From the NCBI GenBank assembly GCA_023284085.1, contig JAKVHY010000044.1, positions 1 through 45,336 on the forward strand: 45,336 nucleotides of DNA. Reading direction: 5' to 3'. The DNA is from Shewanella benthica. Lineage in GTDB: Bacteria; Pseudomonadota; Gammaproteobacteria; Enterobacterales; Shewanellaceae. Shown here piece by piece: positions 33,686 through 42,417 of this stretch. The notes beneath the pieces were generated by a model. It saw nothing but the letters and a program-made list of their open reading frames with translations. It was not told the DNA's origin and searched no databases. The stretch's first letter is position 1, and the number at the start of each line of letters is the position of its first letter. Made by a program: the position numbers and the translations under genes.

Positions 33686-34051
33686 TTGATATCTAAACGA
33701 CATATTTTTAGGCTTGCCTTGGTCATAGCATTGATAGTCATCAGCTACCTGGTATTTTCCAGGCCGCATTATCCTCAGCTTTTTGCAAATATGGATAAAG
33801 TAGGCCATCTTGGTAGCTTCTTCTGCTTATCTCTACTGACATATTTAGCATTTAAGCCCAAGTGGTATCTGCTTACAGCGACGCTGTCGATTTATGCCGT
33901 CTTCATTGAACTCGTTCAGGCAAGGCTACCCTATCGCAGCGCATCAGTAGCCGACTTTATCGCCGACATGGCAGGTATTTTTCTCTTCTACTTCTGCCTT
34001 TGGAGTTATCGGCGTTACTTTCGTGCCACTAAGATCACCGAATCCCCTTAA
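33686..34051 (+). CDS. VanZ-like membrane protein
   Basis: A 121-residue protein with four predicted membrane helices (about 8-24, 42-57, 60-78, 90-107). The motif MDKVGHLGSFFCLSLLTYLAF and the helix pair IELVQARLPYRSASVADFIAD mark the VanZ-like family, which includes small proteins of unknown function and the teicoplanin-resistance protein VanZ. Translation seems to begin at a TTG (33686), because a stop lies three codons upstream and the first helix needs this start. The ribosome site is poor. No resistance genes are nearby, so antibiotic resistance should not be assumed. Confidence 0.8.
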   Translation: MISKRHIFRLALVIALIVISYLVFSRPHYPQLFANMDKVGHLGSFFCLSLLTYLAFKPKWYLLTATLSIYAVFIELVQARLPYRSASVADFIADMAGIFLFYFCLWSYRRYFRATKITESP

Positions 34052-34118
34052 CCTGAAAAATAGCTAATCTAGCGTAATAGCTAGTCTTTAATTAGCGCTA
34101 AACTCGGCAAGGACACTT

Positions 34119-35057
34119 ATGTATAATCCATCGATTGCCATCCTTGGCGCTGGCGCCATCGGACAGTTGATTTATCATCAACTGGTAAAGGCCGAACTCT
34201 CCCCCTATTTTATTACCCGGGGGAAGAGCCAAGAGAAACAAGTGCTCACCCTGACTCATTTAGACGGTCAAGAGACACAGTCCACAGCAGCACTCCATTG
34301 TATAACGTCCTCAGGCACACATGAAAGTAAGTGCCGACTACCAGACAATACTCAGTTACTCATCGTCTGTGTAAAGTCCTATCAGGTCAAAGATGCATTA
34401 AAAGCGGTCATATCACAGCTTCCGCTAAGCTGTCACATACTGCTGCTTCACAACGGCTTAGGTCCTCATCTTGAGGTTGAGCCTTTGCTCCAAGGCAGAG
34501 GTTTGAGTTTAGGAACGACCTCTCAGGGCTCATTCAGACAAGGTACTTGGCGGCTCAAACAAACTGGCACAGGAGTCACCCAGATAGGCCATCACTGTGG
34601 TTCACTGATGCCATCGGCTCTGAAGCTGGTAATGCTGGCCGCAATTCCCAGCAGTGAATGGTGCGAACCCATTTTGCCATTCCTGTGGCAGAAACTGGCT
34701 ATCAATGCGGCAATAAACCCGCTCACAGCAATCGAAGACTGTCCGAACGGAGCCCTCGCAGCACCTCAATACAAGCAAGAGATCTGCGATATAGTCACTG
34801 AACTGGTGGACGTTGCTATGGCCACTGGGGTTGAATTGAACGAGTTAGCACTCACCAACCGAGTGTACAGTGTTATCAAACTCACCAGCGCTAACTTCTC
34901 TTCGATGCATCAAGATGTAGCGAATAAACGTCGCACTGAGATAGACAGTATCAATGGTTACATAGTCGAAAGAGCCAAGGAACATGGGTTAACTGCCAAG
35001 GTCAACCTTTCACTGCTAAACCGCATAAAAGCAATCGAAGCAGACTACCTAGTTTGA
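34119..35057 (+). CDS. panE: 2-dehydropantoate 2-reductase (PanE/ApbA family)
   Basis: It reduces ketopantoate to pantoate with NADPH in pantothenate and CoA synthesis. The 312-residue protein has the N-terminal Rossmann motif AILGAGAIGQL (about 7-17) and the C-terminal helical domain, with the conserved lysine in FLWQKLAINAAINPLTAI and the block SSMHQDVANKRRTEIDSINGYI. Overall length and motif spacing match the family. Distant paralogues exist in many genomes, so a second ketopantoate reductase cannot be ruled out. It is monocistronic, upstream of the NSS transporter. Confidence 0.92.
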   Translation: MYNPSIAILGAGAIGQLIYHQLVKAELSPYFITRGKSQEKQVLTLTHLDGQETQSTAALHCITSSGTHESKCRLPDNTQLLIVCVKSYQVKDALKAVISQLPLSCHILLLHNGLGPHLEVEPLLQGRGLSLGTTSQGSFRQGTWRLKQTGTGVTQIGHHCGSLMPSALKLVMLAAIPSSEWCEPILPFLWQKLAINAAINPLTAIEDCPNGALAAPQYKQEICDIVTELVDVAMATGVELNELALTNRVYSVIKLTSANFSSMHQDVANKRRTEIDSINGYIVERAKEHGLTAKVNLSLLNRIKAIEADYLV

Positions 35058-35182
35058 TCCCATTTTTCGACCAATAATTTTTCCTGCAGAGCAACTGAAA
35101 AACGACTATCGAAAGGCAGTAATTCATTTTTAAGTCTACTATTAGGTCATCGAGCAGTAGACTGAAAACAATGGATTAGTTT

Positions 35183-36673
35183 ATGCAAAGAGAGCAATGG
35201 AACTCGCGAGTTGGCTTTATTCTCGCCGCCGTGGGCTCCGCCATCGGTCTGGGGAATATCTGGCGATTCCCCTATATGGCCTATGAAAATGGCGGTGGTG
35301 CATTCTTTATTCCCTACCTGTTTGCCATGATATCTGCCGGTATCCCCTTTATGATCATGGAGTTTAGCCTGGGCCATAAGCTAAGAGGCGCAGCCCCTAA
35401 GGTCTTTGCCAAGCTAGGGCAGAATTATGGACTAAGACTAGAGTGGTTAGGTTGGTTTCAGGTTTTTATCGCCGCCATTATCGCCATCTATTATGTTGCC
35501 ATCATAGGCTGGGCGATATCATTTCTCGGTTTTTCGTTCACCCAGAGCTGGGGGGCCGATACCAATGCCTTCTTTTTCAAAGAGTATTTGCAGTTAGAAG
35601 ACAACTCACCCACCAGGCTAGGTCAGTTTCAGTTGCATATCGCGATCCCCATGGCCATTGCCTGGTCTATTACCTCACTTGCCATCTTCACCGGGGTCAG
35701 GGGCGGAATTGAGCGAGCCAGCAAGATCATGATGCCCTTACTTTTCATCATGGTGTTGACCCTTATTGGACGCATAATCATGCTCCCCGGAGCCCTGGAG
35801 GGCCTAAATTATCTGTTTGAACCTGATTTCAGTAAAATTTTCGATGCTAAGGTCTGGTCCGCCGCATACGGACAGATATTTTTCACTCTCAGCGTCGGCT
35901 TTGCCATCATGCTGGCTTATTCTAGCTATCTACCTGAGAAATCAGACATAAGCAACAATGCCTTCATGACGGTGTTAATTAATTGTGGCTTCTCAATCAT
36001 GTCGGGGATCATGATTTTTGCTGTCTTGGGTTATATGGCACAGGAGCAAGGCAAGGAACTGACCGAGGTCGTTTCCTCTGGCGTGGGACTCGCCTTCGTC
36101 ACCATTCCGGCTGCCATCAATTTACTCCCCGTACCTTACATATTTGGACCACTCTTCTTTCTCGCATTAGTGGTTGCCGGGTTAAGCTCCCACATATCTA
36201 TCATCGAAGCCGTCACATCAGCAGTGATGGACAAGCTAAACCTAGCCCGAAAAAAGGCTACATTATTGGTCTGCGGTACTGGCTTCCTCGCCTCTATGGC
36301 TTTTGCAACCAACGGCGGTTTACTGCTTCTCGACCTTGTTGATTACTTTATTAATAATGTTGCCCTGCTCTTTAGCTGTTTTGTCGAACTCATCATACTT
36401 GCCTGGTTGTTTAAAATTGCCGACATCAGGGATTATGCCAATCGCTTGTCTGAGTTTACTGTGGGTAAATGGTTCGACTTGTGTTTACGCTTTGTCAGCC
36501 CCGCTATGCTCGCCATCATCTTAGTGAAAAACCTGATCAATACCGTCACCGAAGGTTATGGTGGCTACCCAATCGAAGATCAACTTATCTTGGGCTGGGG
36601 GCTAATCGCTACCATGCTGGTAATCTCATTAATCATTAACCTGTTCACATCTGACAAGGAGGACGCTTTATGA
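35183..36673 (+). CDS. NSS-family Na+-dependent amino-acid transporter (MetP-like)
   Basis: A sodium:neurotransmitter symporter family protein of 496 residues with about 12 helices. The opening NSRVGFILAAVGSAIGLGN followed by IWRFPYMAYENGGGAFF is the family's sodium- and substrate-binding first helix. Later blocks are SVGFAIMLAYSSYLP and AGLSSHISIIEAV. It is coupled by a 4-base ATGA overlap to a 36-codon MetS-type gene. That arrangement is known for methionine/alanine importers (MetPS of Corynebacterium), so a small neutral amino acid is the likely substrate. Confidence 0.93.
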   Translation: MQREQWNSRVGFILAAVGSAIGLGNIWRFPYMAYENGGGAFFIPYLFAMISAGIPFMIMEFSLGHKLRGAAPKVFAKLGQNYGLRLEWLGWFQVFIAAIIAIYYVAIIGWAISFLGFSFTQSWGADTNAFFFKEYLQLEDNSPTRLGQFQLHIAIPMAIAWSITSLAIFTGVRGGIERASKIMMPLLFIMVLTLIGRIIMLPGALEGLNYLFEPDFSKIFDAKVWSAAYGQIFFTLSVGFAIMLAYSSYLPEKSDISNNAFMTVLINCGFSIMSGIMIFAVLGYMAQEQGKELTEVVSSGVGLAFVTIPAAINLLPVPYIFGPLFFLALVVAGLSSHISIIEAVTSAVMDKLNLARKKATLLVCGTGFLASMAFATNGGLLLLDLVDYFINNVALLFSCFVELIILAWLFKIADIRDYANRLSEFTVGKWFDLCLRFVSPAMLAIILVKNLINTVTEGYGGYPIEDQLILGWGLIATMLVISLIINLFTSDKEDAL

Positions 36674-36780
36674 CAACTGGCGCCATTATCATGATGACTT
36701 TAGCTCTGTGCATTACTTGGGGCGGTGCCGCCTTATGCATAGCCATCGCAATGAAAAAGAAGAAAAAGTCTCGAACATGA
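36670..36780 (+). CDS. MetS-type small subunit of the NSS transporter
   Basis: A 36-residue protein starting MTTGAIIMMTLALCITWGG. It is one membrane helix followed by a strongly basic tail (AMKKKKKSRT). The layout is that of the methionine/alanine importer small subunit. Its ATG overlaps the transporter stop (ATGA) and is preceded by AAGGAGG at 36656-36662 inside the end of that gene. Such subunits are required for transport activity in the studied case. It is easily missed because of its size. Confidence 0.88.
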   Translation: MTTGAIIMMTLALCITWGGAALCIAIAMKKKKKSRT

Positions 36781-36801
36781 CGAGGACTTAGCCGCCTTGG
36801 G

Positions 36802-37653
36802 TTAAAGTTGTGGAAACATCTCTTGCAGCAAGCCTTCAATTTTGGCGATAGCCTCGAACGAAACTGAGTCTTTACGATAGTTAATGAATATAGGTCGCAG
36901 CCATAACTCGGCACCCTCAACGCTATAAAGCTGTGTTGATGCTAACAGTGGCGACACCATAGATACGGGTAAATATGCTGCCCCTGTTTTATCTAAGATA
37001 AAATCTAATGCGATTCTTCCTGTCGATGTTCTCAAGTAAGGAGCCGGCATCTGCTGATGACGCAAGGCATGCTCGGATGCAAATCGTGTTCCCCAATCTA
37101 TATAAACATACTGATTCGATAGTGCAGAAGTAACATCACTCCTTTGTGTGGAGACCAGTGCCAGTGTCATTCTGGCTATCTCTTTACTCATCAATTCATC
37201 AGACTTAAGCGGATCGAATGAAAACGCGATATCTAAAGTGCGTTCGAGTAAGTTTCGATTTAACTGGGCTCGACTCAAAGCTTCAGCCTGAAAGCCATAG
37301 CCCGAAAAAGCACTGGTGATCTGACTCAAACTGCTCTGTAAATAGGCATCCCAGATATTTGGGGTTCCAGCTAAACTCAACTGCAGGGTCTTATTGTCTC
37401 CCAATGCCAGTTCATTCTTAGCTTGCTCTAGTGTACTCACCATCACTTCGGCATAGGCAATCAAACGTTCCCCAGCACTCGTCAGCTTAATATTATTGCG
37501 ATCCCGAATAAACAGTCTGGTATCGAAATAAGACTCAAGCTGCTTGATCCTTGCACTTGTGGCGGCTTGGGTAATATATAAATTCTCGGCAGCCCGCCCA
37601 AAATGGCGAGTTTGTGCCACCTCTAAAAAGGTCTTAAATACTTTAACATCCAT
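36802..37653 (-). CDS. hdfR: HdfR-like LysR-family regulator
   Basis: A 283-residue LysR-type transcription factor. The winged helix at the N-terminus reads FKTFLEVAQTRHFGRAAENL, then QAATSARIKQLE and LFIRDRNNIKLTSAGERLI, closely following E. coli HdfR, which represses flhDC and acts at other loci. The effector domain ends FINYRKDSVSFEAIAKIEGL. The identification is strengthened by the divergent neighbour maoP, since hdfR and maoP (yifE) are also paired in E. coli. It lies convergent with the transporter/metS unit. Confidence 0.88.
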   Translation of the reverse strand: MDVKVFKTFLEVAQTRHFGRAAENLYITQAATSARIKQLESYFDTRLFIRDRNNIKLTSAGERLIAYAEVMVSTLEQAKNELALGDNKTLQLSLAGTPNIWDAYLQSSLSQITSAFSGYGFQAEALSRAQLNRNLLERTLDIAFSFDPLKSDELMSKEIARMTLALVSTQRSDVTSALSNQYVYIDWGTRFASEHALRHQQMPAPYLRTSTGRIALDFILDKTGAAYLPVSMVSPLLASTQLYSVEGAELWLRPIFINYRKDSVSFEAIAKIEGLLQEMFPQL

Positions 37654-37803
37654 CTTCTGCTCTCTTGTGTTCAGCTGGAGAATAGCAAGGATTGATTATG
37701 GTGACGACAAAAAACATTTGTTTCTCTTTTAGTCAAAAAACACCTAACTTTACAACTATCTAGTCTCTCCCATGTTCAATCAAATAGGTCTATTGAGGTT
37801 GTT

Positions 37804-38178
37804 ATGTCTGAAGAATCTTTTCGCTTTGGTCAAAAGTCATTTATTGATGATGTAAACTTTCCTAGAGGTTTTAGAAAGTCCGGTGATTTCACCCTGCTAG
37901 AAGCAGAAACATTGGGTCTTTACGGTGATACTATGGCGGCACTAGAGACAGGTGCCTTAGAACCATTAACCCAGGAAGAAAATCACTTTGTGAAAATGCT
38001 CAAACATCCACACAGAGCAAAAACTAAGTTAGAATTAGTTTGGATAAAGTACATTAAATTGGTCCGAGAGCCCCGCCGTTTTCACAGCCTTCATAGTAGT
38101 AGCCATAAACACCATGTTGAAGATTTCCCACCAGTGATAACAATACCAGTAGAAACTCCACGGCTAACGCAAGCTTAA
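37804..38178 (+). CDS. maoP: MaoP (YifE, DUF413) macrodomain Ori protein
   Basis: A 124-residue member of the DUF413 family. The core SFRFGQKSFIDDVNFPRGFRKSGDFTLLE-like segment (residues 5-33) and DTMAALETGALEPLTQEENHF match MaoP, which with a nearby 17-bp site maoS organises the Ori macrodomain in E. coli. The C-terminal tail has a His-rich run (HSLHSSSHKHHVED). It is divergent from hdfR across 150 bases, the region where I would look for maoS and the shared promoter. I cannot confirm the site by eye. Confidence 0.9.
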   Translation: MSEESFRFGQKSFIDDVNFPRGFRKSGDFTLLEAETLGLYGDTMAALETGALEPLTQEENHFVKMLKHPHRAKTKLELVWIKYIKLVREPRRFHSLHSSSHKHHVEDFPPVITIPVETPRLTQA

Positions 38179-38199
38179 TCAGGACGAATTAAACGACTT

Positions 38200-38226
38200 G
38201 CCCGGAGAGAATCAGTCTCTCTGGGT
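38200..38226 (+). terminator. Hairpin after maoP
   Basis: CCCGGAGAGA and TCTCTCTGGG pair with one mismatch around a 5-nt loop, about 22 bases beyond the maoP stop. No T-run follows directly (TTAAGC), so it is a weak or factor-assisted terminator. Confidence 0.45.
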
Positions 38227-38306
38227 TAAGCTCAGATGCAATTAGCAGTATAAAAGAGTAAATTAGCAACCAATCACTTAACTAACTCCCCACTCTAACT
38301 AACGAC

Positions 38307-38966
38307 ATGAAAAATACTTCTAGCTTACAAGCGAGTCACTTAATCAGTCCGGTGATCGCCTATGGCTTTATGCTGGCTTTGATTATTATCAGTGTTAATT
38401 TCTGGGACCGTCCCATTGCGGATGCCATGCATGCCCATGGCTATTCAGGCACATTCCTTAAGTTGCTAAGCCAGATCCCGACGGTGCTCGAAGTCATCGC
38501 AGCAGTTTTCATTATGGGCGTCTTAATTAAGCGCAGCCGAGAACGTTTCAGTTCACTCATCATCAATCTCATCGCCACTATTGTCTTAGCCAGCTTAGTG
38601 AGAGTATCCGCCAAGATGGCTTTCGGTCGTACCTGGCCAGAGACCTGGGTCAATGACAACCCATCATGGATTAATGATGGCGTTGAGGCTTTTCATCCCT
38701 TTGCTCAGGGTGTCGCCTACAACTCATTCCCATCAGGCCATGCGCTATTTACCTTCTCTCTTGCCACAGTATTTTGGTATCACTTCCCGCGCCTTCGACC
38801 CGTTTGGTTAGCCTGTATGCTAGGTGTGTTCATAGGGCAGCTTGGGCAAAATTATCATTTTTTGGGTGACTTACTTGCCGGAGCCACACTGGGCACGCTT
38901 ATCGCTCATATGGTTATCCTAGCGAGTAGCAAAGCCAACAGCATCAGCAAGCCCAATAAGGAATGA
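38307..38966 (+). CDS. PAP2-superfamily membrane phosphatase
   Basis: A 219-residue membrane protein with about six helices that carries the three PAP2 phosphatase motifs: KMAFGRTWP (motif 1), PSGH in YNSFPSGHALFTF (motif 2, with the general acid His) and GQNYHFLGDLLAG (motif 3, with the His nucleophile and Asp). Motif 3 has Gln-Asn where Ser-Arg is usual. Such enzymes dephosphorylate lipid phosphates such as undecaprenyl pyrophosphate, phosphatidylglycerol phosphate or lipid A intermediates; which one cannot be told. It is a single gene on the plus strand, convergent with the DMT transporter. Confidence 0.9.
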   Translation: MKNTSSLQASHLISPVIAYGFMLALIIISVNFWDRPIADAMHAHGYSGTFLKLLSQIPTVLEVIAAVFIMGVLIKRSRERFSSLIINLIATIVLASLVRVSAKMAFGRTWPETWVNDNPSWINDGVEAFHPFAQGVAYNSFPSGHALFTFSLATVFWYHFPRLRPVWLACMLGVFIGQLGQNYHFLGDLLAGATLGTLIAHMVILASSKANSISKPNKE

Positions 38967-38974
38967 TGTATTCA

Positions 38975-39847
38975 TTAGCCCCACATAACTAAGACGGCAG
39001 CCAAGGCGATGAGTATCAGTGCCAACATATCTTTTATGTTAACTTTCTGCTTGAGCCAAAGCATGGCGATTAACAAGGTGAAGAAGACCTCAATCTGGCC
39101 TAACGTTTTCACGTAAGGTACGGATTGAAGTGACATAGCACTGAACCAACCGATAGAGCCCAGGCAACTCGTAATGCTGGTGAGTAAGGTGAGTCTGGGT
39201 CGCTCCATCAAGGCAGTTAATGTCTGCTTGTCTGTGATTAACAGATAGGCGAGCAAGACCAGAGTTTGAATGGTGATGACGAATAGTAAAACCCAGGCAG
39301 CTCTGTGGGGAAAAGGTAAATCCAATATTAAACTGGCCTGACGAACCCAGAGAGAAGTCAGCGCAAATAAAGTCCCACAGGCCAAACCTATCAAGGCCGT
39401 CTTAAATGAGATACCTCTGAACCCTTTGGCACTACTCATCATAAATACCGCTACGCCGCCTAGTAGCACACCGAGCCAGCCTAAACCGGTAAGCTGAGTA
39501 CCAAAAAACAACACACCTAATACGGCAGCGACAAGCGCCTCACTCTTGGCAAGCCCGGCTCCAACAGCGAAATTTTTAAGTTTGAACAGCTGCACCAGTA
39601 AGACCGTTGCCAATATCTGCACAGCGGAAGCACCAAGTACATACAAGCTGAACTGAAGCGATATTTCAGGCATGCCCACCGGCTGCCAAAGATACAGGCA
39701 GCCGAGATAGAGTGCAGCGATGGGGCCAGCCCACAGGAAACGCGCCAAAGTGACACCGCCGACCTTAACCTCTTTGCTAAGTTGACTCTGAAATGCATTA
39801 CGCCAGGCCTGCATAAAGGCGGCTAGGAAGGTAAAGAAGATCCACAT
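38975..39847 (-). CDS. DMT-superfamily (EamA-like) transporter
   Basis: A 290-residue membrane protein with ten predicted helices arranged as two five-helix repeats, as in the EamA drug/metabolite family. Blocks include VKVGGVTLARFLWAGPIAA, FFGTQLTGLGWLGVLLGG and KTLGQIEVFFTLLIAMLWLKQK near the C-terminus, the last being the usual conserved glutamate region of the second repeat. These proteins export amino acids, metabolites or drugs; the substrate is not evident. It stands alone, 8 bases from the convergent PAP2 gene. Confidence 0.88.
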   Translation of the reverse strand: MWIFFTFLAAFMQAWRNAFQSQLSKEVKVGGVTLARFLWAGPIAALYLGCLYLWQPVGMPEISLQFSLYVLGASAVQILATVLLVQLFKLKNFAVGAGLAKSEALVAAVLGVLFFGTQLTGLGWLGVLLGGVAVFMMSSAKGFRGISFKTALIGLACGTLFALTSLWVRQASLILDLPFPHRAAWVLLFVITIQTLVLLAYLLITDKQTLTALMERPRLTLLTSITSCLGSIGWFSAMSLQSVPYVKTLGQIEVFFTLLIAMLWLKQKVNIKDMLALILIALAAVLVMWG

Positions 39848-39956
39848 AGGGTACGACGACTTCTTAGAAAGAATGGAAAAGGGTGGAAAGCATATCCCAT
39901 AGATGAAGCACAGGCGATATCAGTGCTGGGAAAGTTAAATATACTCAACAAAATGA

Positions 39957-39990
39957 ATTAAAAAAGCCCCGATCAGATGACCGAGGCTTA
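39957..39990 (-). terminator. Terminator of kdsA
   Basis: On the minus strand AAGCCTCGG and CGGGGCTT pair around a loop, with a wobble, followed by six T residues (arms near 39983-39989 and 39963-39970), about 20 bases beyond the kdsA stop. This is a clear rho-independent terminator. Confidence 0.88.
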
Positions 39991-40008
39991 GCATGACAAA
40001 GAAACTGC

Positions 40009-40857
40009 TTACTTGCTGGTATCTATGGCATCGAATGACTTGACCAAATCGTCCACTGCTTTCATCTGAGTCAGGTAGTTTTCTAACTGACTCAATGGCA
40101 AGGCACATGGGCCATCGCATTTGGCATTGTCCGGATCCGGATGCGCTTCGATGAATAGACCAGCCAAACCTAAGGCCATGCCACTTCTTGCAAGCTCAGT
40201 TGCCTGAGCTCGGCGACCACCAGCACTGTCGGTTCGCCCACCAGGACGCTGAAGCGCATGAGTGACATCGAAAATAACAGGGTAGCCAGATTGCTTCATC
40301 TCGTCCATGCCGAGCATATCGACGACCAGGTTGTTATAGCCGAAACTAGAACCCCGTTCACACAGAATAATATTATCATTACCGGCTTCATTGAACTTAG
40401 TGATGATATGACGCATCTCATGAGGAGCTAAAAACTGCGGCTTCTTCACATTGATGATGGCGCCGGTTTTTGCCATGGCAACCACAAGATCAGTTTGACG
40501 AGCTAAAAAAGCGGGTAACTGAATAATATCGACCACTTCCGCCACCGGTGCACACTGGTGTATCTCATGCACATCTGTGATCAAAGGCAGATTAAAAGTT
40601 TGCTTAATCTCCTGAAAGATCTTCAGCCCCTCTTCCATACCCGGGCCACGATATGAATTTATCGACGAGCGATTAGCCTTATCGAATGAGGCTTTAAAAA
40701 CATAAGGAATACCTAACTTCTGCGTCACTTCGGCATATGTTTCAGCGATCTTCATCGCTAAATCACGAGATTCGAGCACATTCATGCCACCGAATAACAC
40801 AAAAGGTTTATCGTTTGCGATCTCGATATCACCCAGACCTATGACTTTATTACTCAT
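40009..40857 (-). CDS. kdsA: 3-deoxy-8-phosphooctulonate synthase
   Basis: KdsA condenses phosphoenolpyruvate with arabinose 5-phosphate to Kdo-8-phosphate for the lipopolysaccharide core. The 282-residue product (start ATG at 40857; a TTG directly before it is possible) has family blocks FVLFGGMNVLESRDLA, FKASFDKANRSSINSYRGPG, LITDVHE and ILCERGSSFGYNNLVVDM, then FDVTHALQRPGG. The metal-site asparagine in NVKKPQF indicates the metal-independent class, because metal-dependent enzymes have Cys there. It has its own terminator and follows the DUF819 gene. Confidence 0.97.
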   Translation of the reverse strand: MSNKVIGLGDIEIANDKPFVLFGGMNVLESRDLAMKIAETYAEVTQKLGIPYVFKASFDKANRSSINSYRGPGMEEGLKIFQEIKQTFNLPLITDVHEIHQCAPVAEVVDIIQLPAFLARQTDLVVAMAKTGAIINVKKPQFLAPHEMRHIITKFNEAGNDNIILCERGSSFGYNNLVVDMLGMDEMKQSGYPVIFDVTHALQRPGGRTDSAGGRRAQATELARSGMALGLAGLFIEAHPDPDNAKCDGPCALPLSQLENYLTQMKAVDDLVKSFDAIDTSK

Positions 40858-40937
40858 CAATACTTCTCTCTAAAAGGCCAAGGCAATTGCCTAAGCGTTA
40901 ACCAATAAAACATTTAGCAGCATGCTGTGTTTGAAGC

Positions 40938-42200
40938 TTATAGGCCTTGGGATGAAATTATCTGTAATAGCTGTCCACACATCCATGCCATATATGTACC
41001 CACAGCATAGCCTAATACCGCAAGTAGTACACCAACAGGCGCTAATGCGGGATGGAATGCTGCGGCGACCACAGGCGCAGAGGCCGCGCCGCCCACATTG
41101 GCCTGACTTCCCACCGCCATATAAAACAGCGGCGCCTTAATCAGCTTAGCCACAATGAGCATAAAGCTAGCATGAACTAACATCCAGATGATGCCGATGG
41201 CGAAATACCATAAGTTATCCGGATCTGCCAACTTGGATACATCCATATGCAAACCAATAGTTGCCACCAGAATATACAGGAACACCGAAGCAACTTTTGA
41301 AGCCCCGGCAGCTTCCAAATGGCGTACAGGACTGAATGACATGGCCAAGCCAATAGTCGTTACTGTGACTATCAACCAGAAGAATTTAGACGTCAGACTG
41401 TAATCTCGGGTCCAGGGGTAATTAGCCTCGAAGAAAGGTCCAAGGAAATCGGCAAACATGTGAGCTAAACCCGTGACACCAAAACCAACCGCCACGATCA
41501 ACATCAGGTCGTTTAGGCTGGGAATACGGGAGTTTTCGGCGTGGTATTTTTCAACCTTGTCTTTCAACTCTTCGATTGCCCTGGTATCAGCTCCTGTCCA
41601 GGCATCGATCTGCTTGGCCTTAGAAGCCATAAAGAGCAATACGGCCATCCAGATATTGGCGACAATCACATCTACAGTCACCATGATGGAGAATATATCG
41701 CCACCGGCCTCATAGATCTCTTTCATCGCAGCCTGATTCGCGCCACCACCGATCCAGCTTCCGGCCAAGGTCGTCATGCCTCGCCAAACGGCTTCGGGCC
41801 CAGTGACGCCCAAAATTTCCGGATGTATGGCTGAAATGATAAGCAGGGCGATAGGTCCACCGATCACAATTCCCACCGTGCCAGTCAGGAACATGATAAT
41901 GGCCTTGGGGCCTAGGGCGAAGATGGCTTTAAGATCGACGCTTAAGATCAATAGAACTAAACAAGCCGGAAGTAGGTATCTTGATGCCACGAAGTAAAGC
42001 TGCGAGGTGTTCCCATCGATGACGTTAAAAGTGTTAAGCAATGAGGGAAGGAAATAGCACATCAGCAGTGCGGGGATAAATTTGTAAAACTTAGTCCAGA
42101 AAGGATGTTTACTATTACTGGTATAAAAAACGAAACCTAAAACCGCTGCCAACAGGCCCAAGGCCGTGGCATCATTTGTCACTATGGCTGTGCTAGTCAT
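40938..42200 (-). CDS. DUF819 family membrane permease
   Basis: A 420-residue integral membrane protein with about eleven helices, predicted to be a transporter by family resemblance only. Characteristic blocks are VTGPEAVWRGMTTLAGSWIG, GGANQAAMKEIYEAG and the late GSQANVGGAASAPVVAAAFH. The Gly-Gly-Gly-Ala-Asn and Gln-Ala-Asn-Val-Gly stretches resemble the re-entrant binding loops of gluconate or glutamate permeases, so a small organic anion is one guess. It lies between sirB1 and kdsA on the same strand. No substrate is known to me. Confidence 0.85.
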   Translation of the reverse strand: MTSTAIVTNDATALGLLAAVLGFVFYTSNSKHPFWTKFYKFIPALLMCYFLPSLLNTFNVIDGNTSQLYFVASRYLLPACLVLLILSVDLKAIFALGPKAIIMFLTGTVGIVIGGPIALLIISAIHPEILGVTGPEAVWRGMTTLAGSWIGGGANQAAMKEIYEAGGDIFSIMVTVDVIVANIWMAVLLFMASKAKQIDAWTGADTRAIEELKDKVEKYHAENSRIPSLNDLMLIVAVGFGVTGLAHMFADFLGPFFEANYPWTRDYSLTSKFFWLIVTVTTIGLAMSFSPVRHLEAAGASKVASVFLYILVATIGLHMDVSKLADPDNLWYFAIGIIWMLVHASFMLIVAKLIKAPLFYMAVGSQANVGGAASAPVVAAAFHPALAPVGVLLAVLGYAVGTYMAWMCGQLLQIISSQGL

Positions 42201-42417
42201 GCTGTATTATCTCCCCTACGATAGCATTATTCTTATTATGTTTTTGTTATGGTTTAGCTTGGTATTTCTTGCTTTTTGATTAGTTTAACGGCTCGATACA
42301 GGCGAATAACGAGCAAAATGAGAGTGACCGGAATCCTTGCCTGCCACTCGGTATTTAATGAAAATCGCTTATCGATGCGTCCTCTGAACCGTAACAGCCA
42401 GCTCATTTAGACACATG

